Source: Deltaproteobacteria bacterium
Lineage (GTDB): Bacteria; Desulfobacterota; Desulfobulbia; Desulfobulbales; Desulfurivibrionaceae
NCBI GenBank assembly: GCA_013349295.1
Contig: DUZW01000030.1
Location: forward strand, 1 to 37,664
Direction: 5' to 3'
Length of the DNA stretch: 37,664 nucleotides
The translations under genes were made by a program, and so were the position numbers. The notes under the pieces were generated by a model. It was not told the origin of the DNA. It saw only the letters and a program-made list of their open reading frames with translations, and did not search any database. Position 1 is the first letter of the stretch, and every line of letters starts with the position of its first letter. Below are positions 33,480-37,664 of the stretch, one piece after another.

Positions 33480-34811
33480 TCAGACAGAGGGATCAGAGTT
33501 AGGCGCAACCTTGGCTGCGTAGCGGTATTTCAGATCCTGCAGCAGCATCCTCTCCAGGGTCGCATCCAGAAAATCCTTCTGGCAGTCCACCCCGGCCATG
33601 CTCCCCTCACGCTGATAGGCCATGTAACGGCAGCCGCCGAAGCAGAGGGGCAGGTATTCGCATTCCCGGCATTGTTCTTCCCCTTGCCAGTGATTCAAGC
33701 AATGTTTCTCCTCCCAGCCGTTTGTCATTCCGTGCCAGATATCGCCCACCTCATAGCCCTGGTGGCCGATCAGGGTGACGCATTTGTAGAGCACGCCGTC
33801 GTGGTTCACGACAAAGGCATCGTCCAGATCCACCATGCAGGGCGCGGGTTGCAGCTTGGGGAACGGATAGCCGCGCTGCAGGATTTCTTCCCGCACAAAA
33901 AGGGAGGCGTCCACCAGCCACGGCTCATTCATGGAGCAGCAACCTCCGCTGAATTCCGGGTTGGCGAACTGGTCGTTTACCTGCATCACCGGATAAAACT
34001 GAACGCCGGCGAAGGCTTCCGGTCCGAGCCCCATTGCCCGCAGGGAATCGAGCAGTTCCGGGAAGCGGCGGAAGTTGTCCTGCGTGTAGTTGCCGCTGAG
34101 AAAAATGGGGAAAAGGTTGCAACATGCCTTGAGGTTGGCAAGTATCGCGGCCCAGCTGCCCTGGCCGTTCTTGGTGGGACGAAAGCGGTCATGGTTTTCT
34201 TCGGGTCCGTCCACGGTGATCTTGGCGCTGACCAGCCCCAACGCCACCAACTCCTTGGCCAGGTCGGCGGTAAGGAGCGAGCCGTTGGTCACCAGGGTGA
34301 ACTCGAAGGTACCGCCCCGCGCTTCGATCAGGGGCTTGAGCCGAGCGGCCAGGGATTTGATGCGGCTAACATAGAGCAGCGGCTCGCCGCCGTAAAAGTC
34401 GAGGAGCAGCCTTTTTTTCTCCGGGGTGAAACGGGTCAGGAGATAGCTGACGAGTTGTTCGGCAACGGCGTCGTCCATGGCCGCCGCCCCCTTCATGCTC
34501 CCCTCATAACAATAGACGCAGGCGAAGTTACAACCCATGCCCAGAATCACCGAGACCCGCAGGTTGGGGTTCAGGCGGTTGACCAAGGGCAGGTAGTCGC
34601 GCATCTCCCGCTGTTCCCTGGCCGGGTCAGCAACCGCCATGCCCAGCCGGACAAGGGTGTCCATGGTTTCCGGGGCCACCTTGCCTGCCTGCACGGCCGC
34701 AAGGGTTTCCGCGTTCAACAGGGTCAGGGAGCAGCTCTTGGTTGAAAAAAGGAGGCGAGCCTCTTTTTTTCCGGGCAGGGAAAAGATTTTCAGAAAGGGA
34801 GAGAGGTGCAT
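33480..34811 (-). CDS. radical SAM/SPASM peptide maturase (geopeptide type)
   Basis: 443 aa. The radical SAM cluster motif C94-x3-C98-x2-C101 lies in GMGCNFACVYCYEGS, with DFYGGEPLL and TNGSLL following. The C-terminal SPASM domain (CRECEYLPLCFGGCRYMAY and further Cys such as APCMVDL, YKCVTL, VDCQKD) would bind auxiliary Fe-S clusters. The N-terminal 75 residues could be a peptide-recognition region. Such enzymes crosslink or modify ribosomal peptides. The gene follows a 38-aa Cys-Cys peptide gene by 53 bp, the pairing seen in loci named geopeptide. The start at ATG 34811 lacks a Shine-Dalgarno and is preceded by a hairpin, so its expression may be kept low. Confidence 0.9.
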   Translation of the reverse strand: MHLSPFLKIFSLPGKKEARLLFSTKSCSLTLLNAETLAAVQAGKVAPETMDTLVRLGMAVADPAREQREMRDYLPLVNRLNPNLRVSVILGMGCNFACVYCYEGSMKGAAAMDDAVAEQLVSYLLTRFTPEKKRLLLDFYGGEPLLYVSRIKSLAARLKPLIEARGGTFEFTLVTNGSLLTADLAKELVALGLVSAKITVDGPEENHDRFRPTKNGQGSWAAILANLKACCNLFPIFLSGNYTQDNFRRFPELLDSLRAMGLGPEAFAGVQFYPVMQVNDQFANPEFSGGCCSMNEPWLVDASLFVREEILQRGYPFPKLQPAPCMVDLDDAFVVNHDGVLYKCVTLIGHQGYEVGDIWHGMTNGWEEKHCLNHWQGEEQCRECEYLPLCFGGCRYMAYQREGSMAGVDCQKDFLDATLERMLLQDLKYRYAAKVAPNSDPSV

Positions 34812-34826
34812 TGTCTGGGGGGAGAA

Positions 34827-34850
34827 AGAGGGAGGCTTGCGCCCCCCTCT
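34827..34850 (-). promoter_or_regulatory. hairpin between precursor and maturase genes
   Basis: 10-bp stem with one mismatch (34827-34836 with 34841-34850) and a GCAA tetraloop in the RNA, followed by TTTCTCC. It may act as a leaky terminator or 3' stabiliser, making more precursor than enzyme. Confidence 0.6.
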
Positions 34851-34864
34851 TGCCTGGGTTTGTG

Positions 34865-34981
34865 CTACTTGGTGGGCGCGGCGGTGGCTGGAGTCGAAGG
34901 CTTGCCGACGCAACACGTTCCCATGATGGCCACCTTGGCCTCGTCCATCCCCTGGTCCAACACGATGATCTGTTCCTGCAT
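34865..34981 (-). CDS. RiPP precursor peptide, 38 aa (geopeptide-like)
   Basis: Reads MQEQIIVLDQGMDEAKVAIM then GTCCVGKPSTPATAAPTK, stop TAG at 34865. ATG 34981 has a perfect AAGGAG 6 nt upstream. An acidic leader-like N-terminus is followed by G-T-C-C-V-G-K and a Pro/Thr/Ala tail, so C23 and C24 are the likely modification site. It sits between a TonB receptor gene (56 bp upstream) and the SPASM maturase (53 bp downstream), all on one strand. Its small size would make most gene callers miss it. Final structure and function of the product are unknown. Confidence 0.87.
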   Translation of the reverse strand: MQEQIIVLDQGMDEAKVAIMGTCCVGKPSTPATAAPTK

Positions 34982-35037
34982 GCTACTCTCCTTATGGTGA
35001 AGGGTTGGTGGTTTCAGCCCATCGTGCGGACAGGCTG

Positions 35038-36978
35038 CTAAAAGGTGAGCTTCATCCCTGCCAGTACCCAGCGGTCCGGACTCTGGTACCAGATACTGTT
35101 ATCCTGGGCGCCGTTGAAGAGATTGTTCACCTTACCGTAGAGATCGCAGGAGAGAAACGACGAACTGTACACGGTCCGGCCCAGGCTGGCGTTCCAGACC
35201 AGCTTTTCGTTCTGCCCTACTCCGCCTACATGCATGGTATCCCACCAGATATACTGGCCTGCCAGTTCCCCCCGCCAGCCCTGCTGGTCCTGGTAGCGCA
35301 GGATCAGGTTGGCGGCGGTGGTGGCGTCCTTTTCCCCATCGTCCGGCTTGGTCAGAGCGTAGGTGGTGTTGGCCACCAGGCTCAGATTATGCCAGGGGGT
35401 GGTGGCAGCCTCGAGCTCAAAGCCCTGGCGTTGGCTCTTGCCGACGTTCCCCCAAGTTCCGCTTGACCAGTCCAGACCCCAGACCTCCTTGATATCATGG
35501 AGGAAGGCGTTGAGCTTGAGCGAGAGAAAGGAGAGACTCCGGTTCTCCACCCCCATCTGCCAGGAGGTGACGATCTCCGGCCTCAGGTTTGGGTTGGGGC
35601 TGTCCCAGATGCCGCCGCCGGTGATATAGGAAAGGATGGGATACTGGAAGCCCCGCGAGGCCATGGCCCTTAACAAGGTATCTTCCCGGAGCCTGTAGGT
35701 GGCGCCCAGGCTGGGACTGAACAGACTGTCGCTGATGCTATGGTGATCAAAGCGCAGCCCCGGGGTGAGGGTCAGCTTGCCGAAGGTCATGGTGTCGTTG
35801 AGATAGATACCCCAGGTCTCCTCGTAGCCCGGCTTGGAAATATCCTGGGCAGGGGCCCACCAATTGGTCTGGGCCCAAGGGCCGTAGTCGGTGGTGGTAC
35901 CCATTTCGCTGCGGTTCATCTCGCTGCCCAGGGAGACCTGCTGCCAGTCGTTCTGCCAGCTCAGCTGGGCATTGATCCCCTTACCCTTCTCATGCCAGCG
36001 GGATTTATAGAACAGCTCATCCGGCGTACCGGCAGGGGAGCCGGGGAGTATGGACCGGTTGTCGATAAAGGTTCGCGCATACTGACGGGCGCCAAGGTTG
36101 AGGTGCAGGGAGTCGGTGAGCGGGGTATCGTAGTTGGCGGTGAGAAAATAGGTTCGGTCGATGGTATCCTGGCTGAAATAAGGGGCAGCATAGTCAAAAT
36201 CACCAGCAAGGTAATGTGGATCACTGGCGTTGCCGGTGAAGGTAAGGGTGGAGTTGCGGGGCAGTTCAATGGCCACCTTGCCGTAGGCCCGGCCGCTGTC
36301 GTAATAGCGGTCGTTCATCAGGCCGTTGGAGTCCTGTTGGCCTGCATAGAGATAATAACCGACCTTGCCGACCTTGCCTGCCAGATCCGCCTCGTATTCC
36401 GCTACCTGACGCTCGCCAAAGGAGCCGCTCACGGTGGCAACGGGCTTGGCGGTACTGCCGGTCTTCTTGGTGAGGATGTTGATCACCCCGCCCTGGGAAG
36501 AGCCCCAAGCCGCAGAAGCAGGCCCTTTGATGATCTCGATCCGCTCGATGATCCGCAGGGGGAGATGATTCACATCCGCAAAGCCGGACATGGCCGAGTT
36601 GAGGCGCACTCCGTCGATGAGCACCAGCACATGCTCCTCCCGGCTGCCCTGGATATACACAAAGCCGCCACCGTTGAAATCCGGTGGAGTATTACAGACA
36701 AACACGCCGGGCAGGCGACTCAGCACCTCGCCAAGGTTCCGGGCGTGCATCCCCTCGATCTCCTCGGCCGTGACGATGGAGACGTTCTCCGCCACCTGAC
36801 GCATGGGCTTGGGCGCGCGGGTGGCGACCTCCACCAGCTGGGAATCGTCGAAGTACATGGACATGGGGGCTGGGGCGGTGTTCGGTTCGGCCCCGAGGCT
36901 TACGCCCGGTAGGAGGGCAAAGAGAATAAAGGCGGAAACGGAGGAGGTGCGACTACCAAAAAAATACGGATACTTCAT
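35038..36978 (-). CDS. TonB-dependent outer membrane receptor
   Basis: 646 aa with a signal peptide (MKYPYFFGSRTSSVSAFIL to GVSLGAEP). A TonB-box-like SQLVEVATR is followed by a plug domain (about 45-160: VSIVTAEEIEGM, LSRLPGVFV, VLVLIDGVRLN, IERIEIIKGPASAAWGS). A 22-strand-type barrel ends in Phe (GMKLTF). The plug resembles BtuB/siderophore receptors, but substrate cannot be read. ATG 36978 is preferred over ATG 37014, since a palindromic operator-like site covers the latter. It is upstream of the RiPP precursor and maturase on the same strand, so it could import the product or a metal complex of it (inference). Confidence 0.93.
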   Translation of the reverse strand: MKYPYFFGSRTSSVSAFILFALLPGVSLGAEPNTAPAPMSMYFDDSQLVEVATRAPKPMRQVAENVSIVTAEEIEGMHARNLGEVLSRLPGVFVCNTPPDFNGGGFVYIQGSREEHVLVLIDGVRLNSAMSGFADVNHLPLRIIERIEIIKGPASAAWGSSQGGVINILTKKTGSTAKPVATVSGSFGERQVAEYEADLAGKVGKVGYYLYAGQQDSNGLMNDRYYDSGRAYGKVAIELPRNSTLTFTGNASDPHYLAGDFDYAAPYFSQDTIDRTYFLTANYDTPLTDSLHLNLGARQYARTFIDNRSILPGSPAGTPDELFYKSRWHEKGKGINAQLSWQNDWQQVSLGSEMNRSEMGTTTDYGPWAQTNWWAPAQDISKPGYEETWGIYLNDTMTFGKLTLTPGLRFDHHSISDSLFSPSLGATYRLREDTLLRAMASRGFQYPILSYITGGGIWDSPNPNLRPEIVTSWQMGVENRSLSFLSLKLNAFLHDIKEVWGLDWSSGTWGNVGKSQRQGFELEAATTPWHNLSLVANTTYALTKPDDGEKDATTAANLILRYQDQQGWRGELAGQYIWWDTMHVGGVGQNEKLVWNASLGRTVYSSSFLSCDLYGKVNNLFNGAQDNSIWYQSPDRWVLAGMKLTF

Positions 36979-37010
36979 GTTGGGCCCCCAAGGAAAAAAA
37001 GAAATATTAC

Positions 37011-37032
37011 GCATGATATCAAAATGATATGC
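37011..37032. promoter_or_regulatory. operator-like palindrome upstream of the TonB receptor
   Basis: GCATGATATCA and TGATATGC arms around AAA form an imperfect dyad 33 bp before the receptor start. AT-rich and placed like a metal-regulator site, but it is not a clear Fur box. Confidence 0.4.
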
Positions 37033-37139
37033 GCCTCAATCTGTCCCCCCCGGGTTGCAGATGGTCTTCCCGCGCGCGGAAAGCAGTAATCTCAAGCTTG
37101 CGCAATGGCGCGCAAGGTTCTAGGATTATTTAATGCAGT

Positions 37140-37664
37140 ATGTTGAAAAGTTTGTCTCTCCCATTGTCCCTCTCCCACGGGGTCGTTTCGCCGGTGAAAA
37201 GGTGTGTTTTTCTCATAACGCTGTTGCTGCTTGCCTTTGTCCCTTCGGCCTGGGCCCTGGATTGCGTCTTGCTCCAGTCCTCACCGCTCAAGCCCTACGA
37301 AGAAGCCCGCCAGGGCTTTGAAAAGGGTTGGCTCGGTCAGCGCAACGTTGCGGGGCCGAAAAGCATCAGCGGAAACAGCGTAACACATGTAATGCTGTCC
37401 GAGCAACAGGCAACGAACAATTTTTCCCTGAAAAAACAACTGCAAGCAGCCTCGCTGGTGGTGGCCATCGGCGATCAGGCCCTGGATTTTGTCAGGAACC
37501 TGCGGGAGGTGCCGGTGATCTACCTGCTGGCGCCCTCGGCCACGACCCTGCCCCGGAACTTTCTCGGCATCGAGATGCGCATCCAGCCTTCCCGCCAGCT
37601 GGCCGCAATCAACAAGGCGCTGCCCAAGGTCCGCTCCATCGGCGTCCTTTACAATCCGGCCCAG
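37140..37664 (+). CDS. ABC-type substrate-binding protein, 3' end outside window
   Basis: 175 codons are present and the frame runs off the right edge. It looks like the periplasmic ABC_sub_bind (TrpX-like) family: a signal peptide with hydrophobic core FLITLLLLAFVPSAWA, then LDCVLLQSS, YEEARQGFEKGW, VVAIGDQALDFV, VPVIYLLAPS and IGVLYNPAQ, an alternating alpha/beta fold. ATG 37140 gives a long leader before the signal sequence; GTG 37194 (VKRCVFLITL) is a credible alternative. It is divergent from the TonB receptor and may belong to the same uptake system; no permease is visible. Confidence 0.8.
   Translation, partial: MLKSLSLPLSLSHGVVSPVKRCVFLITLLLLAFVPSAWALDCVLLQSSPLKPYEEARQGFEKGWLGQRNVAGPKSISGNSVTHVMLSEQQATNNFSLKKQLQAASLVVAIGDQALDFVRNLREVPVIYLLAPSATTLPRNFLGIEMRIQPSRQLAAINKALPKVRSIGVLYNPAQ

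Noticed and set aside
36979..37139. Cobalamin riboswitch or clear Fur box before the TonB receptor
   Set aside because: Too short for a cobalamin riboswitch and no B12-box seen; the dyad matches the Fur consensus only loosely.

Overview
The window looks like chromosome from a Desulfobacterota (deltaproteobacterial) lineage, most likely near Desulfobulbales. This is inferred from gene families and order (rplM-rpsI-argC, NtrY/NtrX with DUF4390, PP-loop TtcA-type enzyme, Mrp with Cys tails, citramalate synthase beside aspartokinase, a geopeptide-like RiPP locus, SelB plus a selenocysteine HesB protein), not from a database search. Almost all of it is coding, G+C is moderately high, and genes are packed in short operons, mainly on the minus strand.

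Layout. 1-2.2 kb: argC (cut by the window edge), rpsI, rplM and tRNA-Gly(GCC), all minus. 2.2-4.7 kb: plus-strand hisB, a lipoprotein, a TtcA-family sulfurtransferase and a secreted helix-hairpin-helix protein. 4.8-17.6 kb: a long minus-strand run of hemB, a ClpX-like AAA+ ATPase, an NtrX-like sigma-54 regulator, an NtrY-like kinase, DUF4390, hflX, selB, an MBL-fold hydrolase and an Mrp ATPase. 17.8-19.5 kb: a CheX-like protein, then a 1.1-kb islet between an intact tRNA-Leu(TAA) and a copy of its 3' half; the islet holds a Phd/RelE-type toxin-antitoxin pair. 19.6-22.4 kb: AMMECR1 protein, monoheme cytochrome c, a HesB/IscA-like selenoprotein and phosphofructokinase. 22.5-26.4 kb: uvrD/pcrA-folC-HNH with overlapping stops and starts. 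26.6-30.6 kb: an unknown protein, a membrane-anchored ComEA-like protein, cimA and lysC. 31-32.9 kb: M23 peptidase and trmL. 32.9-37 kb: brnTA, a radical SAM/SPASM maturase, a 38-residue precursor peptide and a TonB-dependent receptor, then the start of a divergent ABC-type substrate-binding protein.

The strongest observations are these. (1) A HesB-like gene contains an in-frame UGA followed by a SECIS-like hairpin, and selB lies 5 kb away. (2) A 38-aa Cys-Cys peptide lies between a TonB receptor and a SPASM maturase, a probable RiPP locus. (3) Three intergenic 105-108 bp elements share two conserved 17-nt segments but have different, still paired, stem sequences. (4) The tRNA-Leu 3'-half duplication brackets a toxin-antitoxin islet. 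(5) lysC has an internal Shine-Dalgarno and ATG that would make a separate ACT-domain subunit, a structured leader and a basic Lys/Ala/Pro tail. (6) lysC and the selenoprotein gene share an identical 18-nt terminator-like motif in their leaders.

All functional calls are from reading the sequence; starts were chosen by Shine-Dalgarno position and family N-termini. Promoter calls are visual matches only.
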